The translations under genes and the position numbers were made by a program. The notes under the pieces are model-generated. The model worked only from the letters and a program-made list of their open reading frames with translations. It ran no database searches and had not been told where the DNA came from. Positions 21,140-31,831 of a stretch of DNA of 64,000 bases are shown here, one piece after another. Positions within the stretch are counted from its first letter, which is position 1; the number at the start of each line of letters is the position of its first letter. Origin of the DNA: Ascarosepion bandense (lineage: Eukaryota; Mollusca; Cephalopoda; Sepiida; Sepiidae); the NCBI GenBank assembly GCA_037127315.1, contig JBBBDQ010001614.1, positions 885,501-949,500 on the forward strand, written 5' to 3'.

Positions 21140-21523
21140 AAAGAAATTGGGAATATATAATATTCCCAATTTACCAATTTCCCAAGATAATATTAACAGT
21201 GAAACCGATAAAATGCAACTGCAACTTCTACTCCAACAGTTTCTTTTCTCACACTTCCCGACTGTGGAATTCTCTTCCACATGACTGCTTCCCCGACGGC
21301 TACAATCTCCAGGAGTTTAAATGTAAGGTCAATAGACACCTCCTAACAAACTAACTTCCATTCTTTCAAACACTTTTCAAACCCAACTATCTATCACCCC
21401 CACTTCTGACATTTCGTATATCTAACCACTCTTCCTTTTTACCTCCCCCTATGTAGCCCCAAGCGCAATAGTGGCAGTGGAATGCCTTGCTTGGGGTGAA
21501 ATGATTAAAAAAAAAAAAAAAAA
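21140..21523 (+). pseudogene. LINE-A 3' fragment, opposite orientation
   Basis: The frame 21022-21354 contains IYQFPKIILTVKPIKCNCNF, YSNSFFSHTSRLWNSLPHDC, FPDGYNLQEFKCKVNRHLLT and a stop, then the LINE-A tail GCCTTGCTTGGGGTGAAATG and an A-run at 21507-21523. The first ~40 codons of that frame are not LINE-A sense sequence but the reverse of the neighbouring endonuclease. The two copies are thus head to head. Confidence 0.87.
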
Positions 21524-21959
21524 TTAAATGAAAAGAAGGTAGAAAGAATAAAAAGGAATAAGTGAGAAAACAAATGAAAGAATATGTTACAGAAAATGTT
21601 AGACTTGAAAGAAGAAAGAACATAGCAAAGAAAGGATTCAAAATGAAATAACATAGAAAGAAACTTGGGAAAATGTGGGAAAAAGAATGAAATAGAAAAA
21701 AATCCTCGTCTATACAACTAAATGCATAATGTCTCATTAAAATTTGAGTGATTTTTTTTATTGAGAAAATTTGATTTTAACATTTTTCCTCAATATTGTT
21801 TCTTGTAAAATGTTTACTTGCCTTTCATGAATTGTCTTCGATATTCTTTGAAAAAGTGGGCAGGAAAAGAAATCAATCGATCCAATAAATCAATTTTTTT
21901 AAAATCAAGTGATTGAACTGGTTGGCAGCTGCTAAAAATGGATTTTTTTGCAAGATTCT

Positions 21960-22690
21960 TTTTCTAAATAAAAAAAAAATGAATAAATAAGGAGAAACAA
22001 AAAGTAAAATAAATAGAAAGAAAAGAACAAAAGAAGGAAGGAAGGAAGGAAGGAAGGAAGGAAGGAAGGAAGGAAGGAAGGAAGAGGATAAAAAAGAAAG
22101 AAAAGTAGAGAAAGAAAGTAGGAAAAAAGGAAGGAAAAGAAAGAAGAAAAATAAATTAAGAGTAGAAAAACTGAAAACAAGAAGATGAAGAAAGAAAGAA
22201 GGCAATAATAAAAAAAGAAATAAAAAGATTGCAAAAATATTTAGAAAAAGAAAGAAATAAAACAAGAAAAAAAGAGATTATAAAAAGAAAAATGAAAGAG
22301 TTACCAGAAGAAAGAATAAAACAGAAGGAATAAAAAGGAAAGAAAAGAATGAATGAAATAAAGAATAATGAAGGACAAAGAGTGACTGAAAGAAAAACTG
22401 AATAAATAGAAAGAATGAATGACTTGATAAAAGAATGAAAAGAATAAATAAAAGCTTGGAAAAATGAAAAGCTACATGAAACTGTGATAAAAGAAAGAAA
22501 AAAGAATAAAAAATGCAGTGTGAAGAAAAATGAAGAAAAATATATTTAGAGTACAAAAGAAAGTATAAATTAAGACTAAAAAAATAAAGATAATCACTAG
22601 AAAAAAATACAATTGAGATTAAAGAAGAAGAAAGAAAGAAAGAATAAATGAAGAAGGAATGAAATCAATAAGAATAAAAAAAAAGAATAA
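21960..22690. repeat. Purine-rich low-complexity tract with (GGAA)n
   Basis: A perfect GAAG tetranucleotide run lies at about 22035-22083. It is surrounded by A/G-rich DNA whose minus-strand ORFs are Phe/Ser/Leu-rich artefacts. No gene. Confidence 0.85.
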
Positions 22691-23395
22691 TCTAAACTTA
22701 TTTATAAATGGAACTTTGTCTGTGTGTGTTCGTTACCTATAGACTCTGAAACGGCTGAACCGATTTTCTTGAAAATTTACACATAAGCATAAGCGTCTGT
22801 GAGTGTTCTTAGCTAGGGTTTGTGTCGAGGTACCTCCGATAAATATCAAAAACTGATAATCAAAAAAATCGGGTTATAGAAGGATTGGTCCGATTTTAAT
22901 CAAATTTGATACACTTATAGACAAAGACATAAAAAACGATATTCAGAAGTTTCAAGGTTGCAGTTCCTACAGTAGTGCAGAAAATTGATGATATATATAT
23001 ATATATAAAAGGCAAGATGTTTGTGTGTGTGTCTAAATTTCTGCCTATATGTCTGTATTTTTTTCAGCCGTTTATTTTAGTTTTTGCTTCGGGTTTGGCT
23101 CTAAGTAGGTATAATTATAGTTCTTAGTCTCAGCCATGATACCATTTACTCAGAGGACTTATTTAGCCTTCAAAATTCAGTTCACAATGAAAAAAACTTA
23201 TTTGATATCGCTACCAGGAAATCAAAATTTGACTTACATCCATTCATTTTTCTTTCAGTCTACGGTTTCGCTTTAACTGGAAACAACTATTGCTTTTTAG
23301 TCTTTCTTGTCAATGTCCAAATAGTCTGCGCTCCAGGGCCATGGATTAGTTTTAAAGCTTTCATTACACCGAGCAATGCCAAGCTGTACTGCTAG
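22691..23395 (+). mobile_element. Non-autonomous Helitron, full-length copy 3
   Basis: It starts TCTAAACTTATTTATAAATG after an A and ends CTGTACTGCTAG before a T. It keeps the internal GTTCTTAGCTAGGGTTTGTG, CGATATTCAGAAGTTTCAAG and (TA)n blocks. It is about 705 bp, and it matches copy 1 over its length, with an extra ~30-bp block (CAGAAGTTTCAAGGTTGCAG) that copy 1 has lost. No Rep/helicase ORF. Confidence 0.75.
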
Positions 23396-23514
23396 TAATA
23401 TGTAAAAGAAAAAGCCTGAAAAATGAATTGGAAAGAAAAGGCAGTTTGAAAGAAAGGGAAAAGTTTGAAATAAAGAAAAGAGGGTAAAAAGTAAAATAAA
23501 AAAACAACTAAATA

Positions 23515-23610
23515 TTAAGATAGTAGTAGTGACAGTAGTCATAGTATCAGTAATAGTATTAGCAGTAGTAGTAGTAGTAGCAACATTAATAATGATAATA
23601 CTAATAATAA
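23515..23610. repeat. Degenerate (TAG)n / (TAA)n microsatellite
   Basis: AGTAGTAGTGACAGTAGTCA, AGCAGTAGTAGTAGTAGTAG and AATAATGATAATACTAATAA form a compound trinucleotide tract. Confidence 0.75.
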
Positions 23611-24076
23611 AAGAAAAGAATGATAAACAAAAAAAAAGTTCCGTATTGAGTTTTTGAGAAGCACGAGAAGGATCGGAAGACAATCTACAATTGCTATTTA
23701 GATGCAAATGATGTTTGCAGATTAATTAAAAAACTCAAAACTAAGCTCTCATATAAACACACAAAAAATGAATTTTGTCTCTTAATGTTTGCTGGGAAAT
23801 GGCTTCAAGAAATCATTTCTTAAGATTGAAATTCATTCAAAGTCATTTAAATTCAGATCATTTGAAATTAATCTAAACTTTAAAAAAATAGATATATATT
23901 CAAGAAAATATATTTCTCCATTGAGCTAAAACCTTGTGCAGTTGTTCTTGACAAATGAAATATAATTCATATTTGTTCTCTTTTATGCAATTAAAAATTT
24001 AAAAGCAGATTTAGAAATACCAAATAAGCATAGAAATTTAAATATAAGGTTAAAATTATAGCACAGACAAATTTGG

Positions 24077-24320
24077 TCAGCCATTTAAATGCCGTTGCGC
24101 GATCACATCTCAAAATAGACGTAACTGTCTGGGCAGAATATTTTACTGCAGTAGGTTTCCATTACTTTCTGTGGTAGACTGGTTGCCAACCAAGGATATA
24201 GAACCCATAGCTCAAAGAAGAAAGGATAGATTAAGACCTTTCCCAGGGATGTTTGCATGTCAGTGAATGCAACGAATTCAACTGGAATTCAAAGTCAGCT
24301 CTTCAAATTTTAGTTGAATT
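24077..24320 (-). mobile_element. SINE-1, diverged
   Basis: The plus strand reads AAATGCCGTTGCGCGATCAC, CTGTCTGGGCAGAATATTTT, TAGACTGGTTGCCAACCAAG and CAACTGGAATTCAAAGTCAG. It is a more diverged SINE-1 copy truncated inside the tRNA-like head. Confidence 0.78.
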
Positions 24321-24334
24321 TGTTCTGTTCACTT

Positions 24335-25185
24335 ATTTTTTTTTTTTTATAATCATTTCCTCCCAAGCAAGGCATTCCACTGCCACTATTGCACAGGGGG
24401 TTACATAGGGGGGAAAGTGGTGAGAAAGGATGGTTAGATATAGGAAATGTCAGAAGGAGGGAGATAGACGGGTAAGGATACCGAGAATGAGGGTTGGGTA
24501 GATGGTGAGTGTTGGGAGAATAGATGCAAGTTAGTGTGATAGGAGGTATCTATTGACCTTACATTTAAACACCTGGAGATTGTAGCTGTCAGGAAAACAG
24601 ACATGTGGATGGAAATTCCACAGGTGGGAAGCACGAGAAAAGAAGCTGTTGGAGTAGAAATTACAGTTACATCTTATTTGTTTCAGTATAAAAGGGTGGG
24701 ACCTATTTGCTAATCTAGTATCTTGTGTAAATTCGTACCTAGGCAGCACCAATGATCTAAGTTCATTGGAGCAGAAGCCGTGAAAGTATTTATAGAATAG
24801 GCACAGGGAAGCCACGTCACACCAGTGAGAGAGTGGTTGCAGCCAGTCTGCCAGGTCAGTATCGATCACGTTACAGATTCTCCGTTGTATTTTGTCAAGA
24901 AGCCCGAGGAGAGTAGCAGGGGCATCCGACCAGCTGTTGGCAGAAGTATTCAATACACGGGTGGATGGTAGATTTATATATGTGCAGGATAGACACAGAT
25001 GGAAAAACTTCCGGGCCCTGCACAGAGAACCAACTTTCATAGCGGCAGATTTAGCAATGGATTTGATATAGTCATTCCATTTAAGGTCTGACGAGAGTGT
25101 AAGACCAAGGAGGCATAGTGTTTTACTCTCTGGGAGTCAAGCCTGTTCCATGCTAATGGGAGGTAGATACAATTGTCTATGCAAA
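24335..25185 (-). pseudogene. LINE-A C-terminal fragment
   Basis: The poly-T start at 24335 is the reversed 3' end. The minus strand from 25040 reads MKVGSLCRARKFFHLCLSCT, YINLPSTRVLN, ANSWSDAPATLLGLLDKIQR, RICNVIDTDLADWLQPLSHW, FYKYFHGFCSNELRSLV, SHPFILKQIRCNCNFYSNSF, FSRASHLWNF and FKCKVNRYLLSH before a stop. That is a nearly intact 169-codon C-terminal frame. Upstream (25037-25180) the frame continues as SLVLHSRQTL-type post-RT sequence. The copy is 5' truncated near 25185. Confidence 0.9.
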
Positions 25186-25224
25186 TACCCTTGGAAAATA
25201 TTATATAAATTATATAAACCAATT

Positions 25225-25682
25225 TATAAATTATGGCTTCTGCTCAGATGAACTTAAGTCACTGATGCCTCCTCAACAGGTGCTTACTCGTGCAACCAGA
25301 CTGGCAACTGGGTCCCACCCATTCACAGTCAGGTTAGCCAAATGCAGACGACAATTCTACACCTGCAGCTTCTTTTCTCGCACTTCCCGCCTGTGGAACT
25401 CGCTCCCGTATTCTTGCTTTCCTGACGGCTACAACCTTCAGAAATTTAAATGCAAAGTCAATACTCATCTACTAACCACTGGACTCTAGCTCTCTCCCCA
25501 CCCCCGTATAACCTTCCCTTTCTCTCCACCTATGTATCTGTCATCACACCTGCTTTCTATTGTTCCTTTCTAACTAGTTTGTAATCCTCACTCTTTTCTA
25601 ATTAATCTTTTTACATTTATGTAGCCCCCTGCACATCAGTGGCGTTTCCGCCTTGCTCGGGGTGAAATGATTAAAAAAAAAA
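25225..25682 (+). pseudogene. LINE-A 3' fragment with intact tail
   Basis: From 25265 the frame reads MPPQQVLTRATRLATGSHPF, TVRLAKCRRQFYTCSFFSRT, SRLWNSLPYSCFPDGYNLQK and FKCKVNTHLLTTGL before a stop. The 3' UTR ends CCCCCTGCACATCAGTGGCG, TTTCCGCCTTGCTCGGGGTG, AAATGATTAAAAAAAAAA. It is a clean reference for the LINE-A 3' terminus, which SINE-3 shares. Confidence 0.9.
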
Positions 25683-26506
25683 TCAAATAATTAAAGGGAG
25701 TATGCAATACAAATACAAGGTTAAATTTCTAAGATATGCCAATTATACATATAAATGTATTCAATAAAACATGCAAATTGATACTATTAGATAAAAATTA
25801 CATATAAATAAAACATTATTCAATGTCTAAATATGAATTTATAAAATCTATAAACAGAATACAAATGATATGACGATTATAAATTATAAAAACTGAACAT
25901 AAACTTTAAACTGAAATATAATTTAAAATACAATTGAATGCAGTTTTGTATAAATTAAATATTAAATAATAAGGGAATATAAATGCATGTGAATTTTTAA
26001 AAAGATTTCAATTAAATATAAACTTATACAAACTAAATAAAACCTAATACCTTGTAAATGAAATAAAAGCTCAAAGTTTACTTGTATGTCTGATTAAAAT
26101 CCTGAAAATCAAGTAAAGCTGAGACATCAAATAAATGAGGTCTTATTCTTTATAACTCCTAGAATGTGTCTCATATCTGTCCCAATTTAACAGTCCTTGA
26201 TTGCACAATTTTAAAAATAATTGTTTTTTTTTATTCAACTCTAAAATGGTCTTTTCGTATCTAGAAATTAAGTGATTACTTTGTTGATTTCTTTTATGAT
26301 TAGATTATATTTTCATTAAAGTAATGCCAATGAAAGTGGTAACATCCTTAGCATTTAGATCACATATTGAAGCAAAAGTAAACAGTACATAAAAAGAAGT
26401 ATGTAGTATATCAGTCAAATATATATATTAGTTTTTATTAGAAATATTTACCATAATGTATTTGGTTCTATATGATTTTATTCTGTATCTTAAGGTTTAT
26501 TTATTA
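25683..26506. other. AT-rich intergenic, no gene
   Basis: Very AT-rich with TATAAAT-type words, no repeat family or ORF recognised. Confidence 0.6.
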
Positions 26507-26820
26507 TCTAAATTTATTTATAAATGGAACTTTGTCTGTGTGTGTGCGTGTGTGTGTGTGTCCATTACCTATAAACTCCAAAACAGCTGAACCAATTTTC
26601 TTGAAAATCTACACAGTTGTACTATAAGCCTCTGTGAGTGTTCTTAGCTAGGTTTTGTGTCAAGGTACCCCTGATAAATATCAAAAATCAATAATCGAAA
26701 AAATCGGGTTATAGAAGGGATGGTCTGATTTTAATCAAATTTCATACACTGATAGACAAAGACATAAGAAATGATATTCAGAAGTTTCAAGGTTGCTGTT
26801 TTTACAATAGTGCAGAAAAT

Positions 26821-26860
<40 letters not shown>

Positions 26861-26905
26861 GCAAGATGTTTGTGTGTGTGTCTGTTTATCTGCCTGTATG
26901 TCTGG
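26507..26905 (+). mobile_element. Non-autonomous Helitron, 5' fragment (copy 4)
   Basis: It starts TCTAAATTTATTTATAAATG directly after an A. It follows the family through the (GT)n, CATTACCTATAAACTCCAAA, GTTCTTAGCTAGGTTTTGTG and long (TA)n blocks, then breaks off after CTGCCTGTATGTCTG. The 3' third and the CTAG end are missing. Confidence 0.75.
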
Positions 26906-27137
26906 GTTGGATAATATATGCTCAAAATCAGTATAAAAAGAGAAGCAATAAGTGTGGAGTGATAAATAAGAACAAGATGAGATATCTTTAGATATGGTCA
27001 GCATAATTCTCTGAAGGTTACATCGGGTCAAAATACTGCTGAAGAAGGCCAGAGAGCAAAACATAGTAACAACAATAATGAAGAAATTAGTCTAAGCGTA
27101 AATATTTAACCCCTCATCCTAGAAATCCAGACAGAAA

Positions 27138-27139
27138 AT

Positions 27140-27172
<33 letters not shown>

Positions 27173-27184
27173 AAACAGAATAAA

Positions 27185-27236
<52 letters not shown>

Positions 27237-27328
27237 ATAAAAACAGAATAAAATAGATAGATAGATAGATAAATAGATAAATAAAAACAGAATAAAATAG
27301 ATAGATAGATAGATATAAACAGACTAAA

Positions 27329-27359
<31 letters not shown>

Positions 27360-27449
27360 TAAGCAGACTAAAATAGATAGATAGATAGATAGATAGATAT
27401 AAACAGACTAAAATAGATAGATAGATATATAGATATAAACAGACTAAAG

Positions 27450-27483
<34 letters not shown>

Positions 27484-27496
27484 TAAGCAGACTAAA

Positions 27497-27527
<31 letters not shown>

Positions 27528-27660
27528 TAAACAGACTAAAATAGACAGATAGATAGATAGATAGATAGATATAAGCAGACTAAAATAGATAGATAGATAG
27601 ATATAAGCAGACTAAAATAGATAGATAGATAGCTAGATAGATAGATATAAACAGACTAAA

Positions 27661-27699
<39 letters not shown>

Positions 27700-27758
27700 T
27701 AAACAGACTAAAATAGACAGATAGATAGATAGATAGATATAAACAGACTAAAATAGAC

Positions 27759-27797
<39 letters not shown>

Positions 27798-27838
27798 AAC
27801 AGACTAAAATAGACAGATAGATAGATAGATAGATAGAT
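27138..27838. repeat. Compound (GATA)n minisatellite
   Basis: Long GATA runs alternate with a short spacer, first TAAAAACAGAATAAAATAGA, later TATAAACAGACTAAAATAGA. The spacer recurs about every 40-70 bases for roughly 15 units. Minus-strand ORFs here (IYLSIYLS repeats) are artefacts. Confidence 0.92.
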
Positions 27839-28030
27839 ATGAATATTATGAGATATAAATGTAAATATAAACAAATACTTTGATAGATTTAAACTTGCAG
27901 GGATAAATATGAACAGACTGGCGTTTATATATATATATATATATATATGAACTGACTGGGGTAGAAAGAAAATGACCATAATGATCTCTGCTATCTTCTA
28001 TTGAAGAAAATATATTTACTTCTTTTTTTC

Positions 28031-28650
28031 TCTTTTTTAATCATTTCACCCCAAGCAAGGCAGTTTTACTGCCACTCTTACACAGGGGATTACATAGGGG
28101 TAAAGTGTTGAGAAAGAGGGCAGGTTATAGGGGTTGTCAGGAAGAGGATAAGAGAAGGATGAGAATGCTGGTGTTATGGGGGTGGAGTGCATGGAGAAAA
28201 GAGCTTGAGAAAATGGATGTGAGTCAGTGAGATAGGAGATGACTATTAACCTTACACTTAAATTTTCAGAGATTGTTGCTGTTGAAGAAGTAAGTATACG
28301 GAAGGGAATTCCACAGACGGGAAGTGCAAGAAAAGAAGCTTCTAGAGTAGAAATTGTGGTTACATTTTATGGGTTTTACAGTAAAAGGATGGGACCTAGT
28401 TGCTAGTCTAGTAGCTTGAGTAAATTCATATATAGGGGACACCAGAGAGCTAAGCTCATCAGAACAGAAGCCATGAAAGTATTTGTAGAAGAGACACAGG
28501 AAAGACACATAATGCCAGTGAGAGAGTAACTGCAGCCGAGCTGCCAAGTCGGGATCGATCACGTTACAGATTCTCTGTTGCATTTTGTCAAGAATCCCGA
28601 GATGGATAGCAGGGGCACCCAACCAGATGTGACAGCAGTATTCAATCACT
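28031..28650 (-). pseudogene. LINE-A C-terminal fragment
   Basis: The minus strand from 28649 reads IEYCCHIWLGAPAIHLGILD, KMQQRICNVIDPDLAARLQL, FYKYFHGFCSDELSSLV, ATRLATRSHPFTVKPIKCNH and SRSFFSCTSRLWNSLPYTYF. The frame is open for 127 codons. A 3' UTR and the reversed LINE-A tail at 28031-28070 follow. 5' truncated at 28650. Confidence 0.9.
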
Positions 28651-28886
28651 TTTATTGCCCTTTCCCCTTAATAACATTTTTCAGTTCCTAAGACCGTTCT
28701 ATCTTAGTAGCTTTATTAACTTTATGATTAAAAAAAACTCTAACTTCTAGCTTTCGTTCGTAAATTTTAGTGACATTTTGAATGTGAGTTAAATCTTTGG
28801 ACTGAGTAGTGCTGACAGTAACTTAGGGAACTCAGACTGAGCAAAAACTAAACACAAACAAGGCCAGATGAAACCACAGCTAAATA

Positions 28887-29112
28887 TTTTTTTTATAATC
28901 GTATTGCCTCAAGCAAGGCATTATACTGCCACTGTTGTGCAAGGCGTTACAGAGGAGGAAAGTTATGAGAAAGAGTGACAGGTTATAGGGGGTGTCAGGA
29001 AGTGGGTAAGAGAATGATGACTGTAGCCATGAAGTGAGGGATCAGTTTATATATTGCTGGTAATGTAGAATTGCCCCCCCCCACTTTATATCCACATTAT
29101 AATAATATGGAA
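28887..29112 (-). repeat. LINE-A tail with foldback copy d
   Basis: The reversed tail ATAATCGTATTGCCTCAAGC is followed by LINE-A 3' UTR sequence. A foldback element at 29021-29095 (GCCATGAAGTGAGGGATCAG and CCCACTTTATATCCAC) then interrupts it, before the next LINE-A tail begins at 29113. The order tail, foldback, tail is the same as at 13.8-14.4 kb, in the opposite orientation. Confidence 0.82.
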
Positions 29113-30083
29113 TTTTTTTTTATAATCATATCACCCCAAGCAAGTCATTTTACTGCCACTGTTGTGCAGGGCGTTACATAGGGGGAAAGTTATGAGAAAG
29201 AGTGACAGGTTATAGGGGGTATCAGGAAGCGGATACGAAAGGGGTGAGAATACTGCAGAAATGAGATGAGAGCATGAGAGAGAGGATGCAAGTTAGTGAG
29301 ATAGAAGATGACTATTGACTTTACATTTAAATTCTTGGAGATTGTAGCTGTTGAGGAAGCAAGTCAAGGTGGGAAATGCAAGAAAAGAAGCTACTGGAGT
29401 AGAATTTGTGTTTACATTTTATTGGTCTCACAGTAAAAGGGTGGAACCTAGTTGCTAATCTTGTAGCTCGAGTAAATTCGTATATAGGGGGCACCAGTGA
29501 GCTAAGTTCATTGGAGCAGAAGCCGTGAAAGTACTTGTGGAAGAGACACAGGAAAGCCACACTCTGCCGGTGAGTAAGTGACTGTATCCAAGCTGCCAAG
29601 CTGGGATCAATCACATTGCAGATTCTCTGTTGAATTTTGTCAAGGACTCCTAGGTGAAGAGGAGGAGCACCCGACCAGATATGACAGCAGTATTTGAAGC
29701 CCGGGTGGATGGTAGATTTGTATATGTGCAGGATTGTTTCAGACAGGAAAAACTTCCTGGCCATTCAGAGAGAACCGACTTTCTTAGCAGCTGATTTATC
29801 TATGGGTTCTATATAGTCATTCCACTTGAGGTCTGTTATGAGAGTTAACCCGAGGAGGCACAGTGTTTTATTTTCAGGGAGACTGGCCTGATCCATGCTA
29901 ATGGGGTTTAGGAGCAATTGTCTGTGCTGGTTAATAGATAACAGCTTTGTTTTGGAAGCGTTAAAATTCAGGAGCCATTTCTTACCCCAGTCCAATATGG
30001 ATTGGAGGTCTTTTTCAACCCCAGCAGCAAGGTTTGCATTGTCAGCCTTGACAGATTTTTGATCAAGGTGAGAGTAAACATGT
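29113..30083 (-). pseudogene. LINE-A 3' fragment (post-RT and C-terminal regions)
   Basis: The minus strand from about 30083 reads YSHLDQKSVKADNANLAAGV, EKDLQSILDWGKKWLLNFNA, SKTKLLSINQHRQLLLNPIS, LGLTLITDLKWNDYIEPIDK. After a frame break it continues ARKFFLSETILHIYKSTIHP, GAPPLHLGVLDKIQQRICNV, FHKYFHGFCSNELSSLVPPI and ATRLATRFHPFTVRPIKCKH. The copy is 5' truncated just downstream of the YxDD box. The reversed tail is at 29113-29145. Confidence 0.9.
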
Positions 30084-30845
30084 TGTGATAACAACAACAA
30101 AGATGAAGATATTAGTCTAAATTCTAGTAATGTAAATGAGAAGAATTACTTTTGAATCCAATTCATGGAGGGCTTCATTATTGTGACCATGTGCATAAAC
30201 CATAATAATTATCAAGTTGAGAGAAAAGACAAGCAATTCATATTATATGCTGAGACTTTTCTTTGAAATGTCAGTGAAAACTTTATTGCTGCCCCACCCC
30301 CCCAAAAAAGGGGGAAAAATAATAGAACTCCCTTTCTTTAAAAAGCATTTTTTCTTTTTGTTTTTTAGTCTTTTACAGATCAGCTAAGTCGTGCAGAAAA
30401 ATGTAATAATCATGATTAACTGGAAAATATTATCTGTTCCAGATATCTCGATTCTTGTCTTTCAAGCTAAAAATTCTTCCAAATGATTGTCCCAATGTCT
30501 TGATGCCAGAAACTCAACTAATTTTTATCAGTTCATCTAAAAATACGATTAGTCTCCGAGTTATTTTTTCGTTAGTTGTTTTTTTTTCCTTTTTCATTTG
30601 ATTTTTACCTTTTTCTAGTTCTTCCCCAACTTCATTTCCTAATTAATATCATTATACGTATTGAGTTTCATGGCAGTCATATTTAGTGTTTCTGGCTAGA
30701 GATTAAGAGACAATGTCTGCTCTGTATTCACCATTTTTTGTTATATTCTATTTTCATATTCGCTTTTTTTTAATGTCAGGATGTAGGAGATTATGGCTCT
30801 CCACAGATTCCTTTCATTTATTATCTGTGAACTGCAATATCTTCT
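30084..30845. other. Intergenic, no gene recognised
   Basis: Contains a C-run and A-run at about 30290-30320 and T-rich stretches, but no ORF or known repeat. A LINE-B-like tail (ATGTCAGGATGTAGGAGATT, ATGGCTCTCCACAGATTCC) is visible at 30771-30811, minus strand. Confidence 0.55.
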
Positions 30846-31070
30846 GTTTTTTTTAATCATTTTTTTATCTCCCCAAGCAAGGCAATAAAGCCACTAAGAC
30901 ACACGAGTGTGAGTGTAAAGAATGAGAAAAATAAAAGAGGAATCAAAAAGCTTGACGATAACTATTAACATTGCATTTAAATGTTTGAAGGTCAAAGTTT
31001 GTTGGGAAGCAAGGAGGCAGGAGAAGTGCAGAAATAGAAACACCAAAATGACTTACTGTTCCAACTAAGC
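30846..31070 (-). mobile_element. LINE-A-like 3' tail, divergent subfamily
   Basis: The plus strand reads TTTTTTAATCATTTTTTTAT, CCCCAAGCAAGGCAATAAAG and CCACTAAGACACACGAG, the LINE-A tail with ATAAAG instead of the usual GCATTCC-type block. The same subfamily is at 34137 and, in the inverted structure, at 43925. No coding part readable. Confidence 0.65.
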
Positions 31071-31220
31071 AGTAGTATTAGTAGGTGTCCGTCAGTCAGG
31101 GCTGACCATGGGTAGAATCCTAATTGTCTGCTTGTCTGAAGCATTGGCATCTGTGACTGTAGAAGCCAATGTGGGATTGACAGTCTCTGTTGCAGAGGCT
31201 GAGTTTATGTTTTGTTTCTT

Positions 31221-31735
31221 TTCTTTTTAATCATATCACCCTGAGCAAGGTGGTAATGCCACTGATGTGCAAGGGGCTATGTAAGAGTGAAAAGATTAGG
31301 AAAAGAGAAAACCGGTAACCACATCCTAAACAGGGAACAAGGGATAAGCCTATATACATGTACAATAGAGTGTGAACTGGGCAATAGCTTAGTCTATCTA
31401 CTCCAATTGAAAAAAAAAAAGAAAAAAAGAAAAGAGTGAAAAGATTAGAAAAGAGAAAGCCGGAAACCACATCCTAAACAAGGAACAAGGGATGAGCCTC
31501 TTAACCTGTTCAATAGATGTTGGTGGAGTGTGAACTGGGCGATAGTTTAGTCTATCTACTCCAATTGGAAAAAAAAAGTAAAAAAAAGAGTGAAAAGATT
31601 GGAAAAGAGAAAGCCAGAAACAACATCCTGAACAGGGAACAAGGGATGAGCCTCTTCACCTGTACAATAGATGTGGGTGGAGTGTGAACCGGGCAATACT
31701 TTAGTTTATCTACTCCAATTGAGAGAAAAAATAAA
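31221..31735 (-). mobile_element. SINE-3, three tandem bodies
   Basis: It starts with a reversed LINE-A-type tail (TTTAATCATATCACCCTGAG, CAAGGTGGTAATGCCACTG, ATGTGCAAGGGGCTATG). Three bodies follow, each with GTGAAAAGATT, CCACATCCTAAACAGGGAAC, AAGGGAT and TCTATCTACTCCAATTG plus an A-run. The body starts near 31289, 31438 and 31592, a period of about 150 bp. In the sense (minus) direction it starts with a T-rich run and ends with the LINE-A 3' terminus. Confidence 0.85.
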
Positions 31736-31755
31736 TAAATAAATAAACAAGCATC

Positions 31756-31831
31756 CCGGATCGAAGTACTGCAACACCACCGGTCATCACCATCAATGAC
31801 TATCAGCTGGATGTGATCCATCAGTTTACCT
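31756..31831 (+). pseudogene. LINE-D coding sequence, left part (interrupted)
   Basis: The frame reads TPPVITINDYQLDVIHQFT, directly joined across the LINE-C insertion to YLGTTIT at 33245. VxxFxYLGSxI is the motif following the RT catalytic core in RTE-like elements. The 3' 13 bases are the target-site duplication (31819-31831). Confidence 0.82.
31819..31831 (+). repeat. Target-site duplication, left copy
   Basis: CATCAGTTTACCT is identical to 33236-33248, on either side of LINE-C. It is in the LINE-D reading frame (HQFT), so the empty site restores an open frame. Confidence 0.93.

Noticed and set aside
27656..27979. Ile-Tyr-Leu-Ser repeat ORF
   Set aside because: Translation of the GATA microsatellite.
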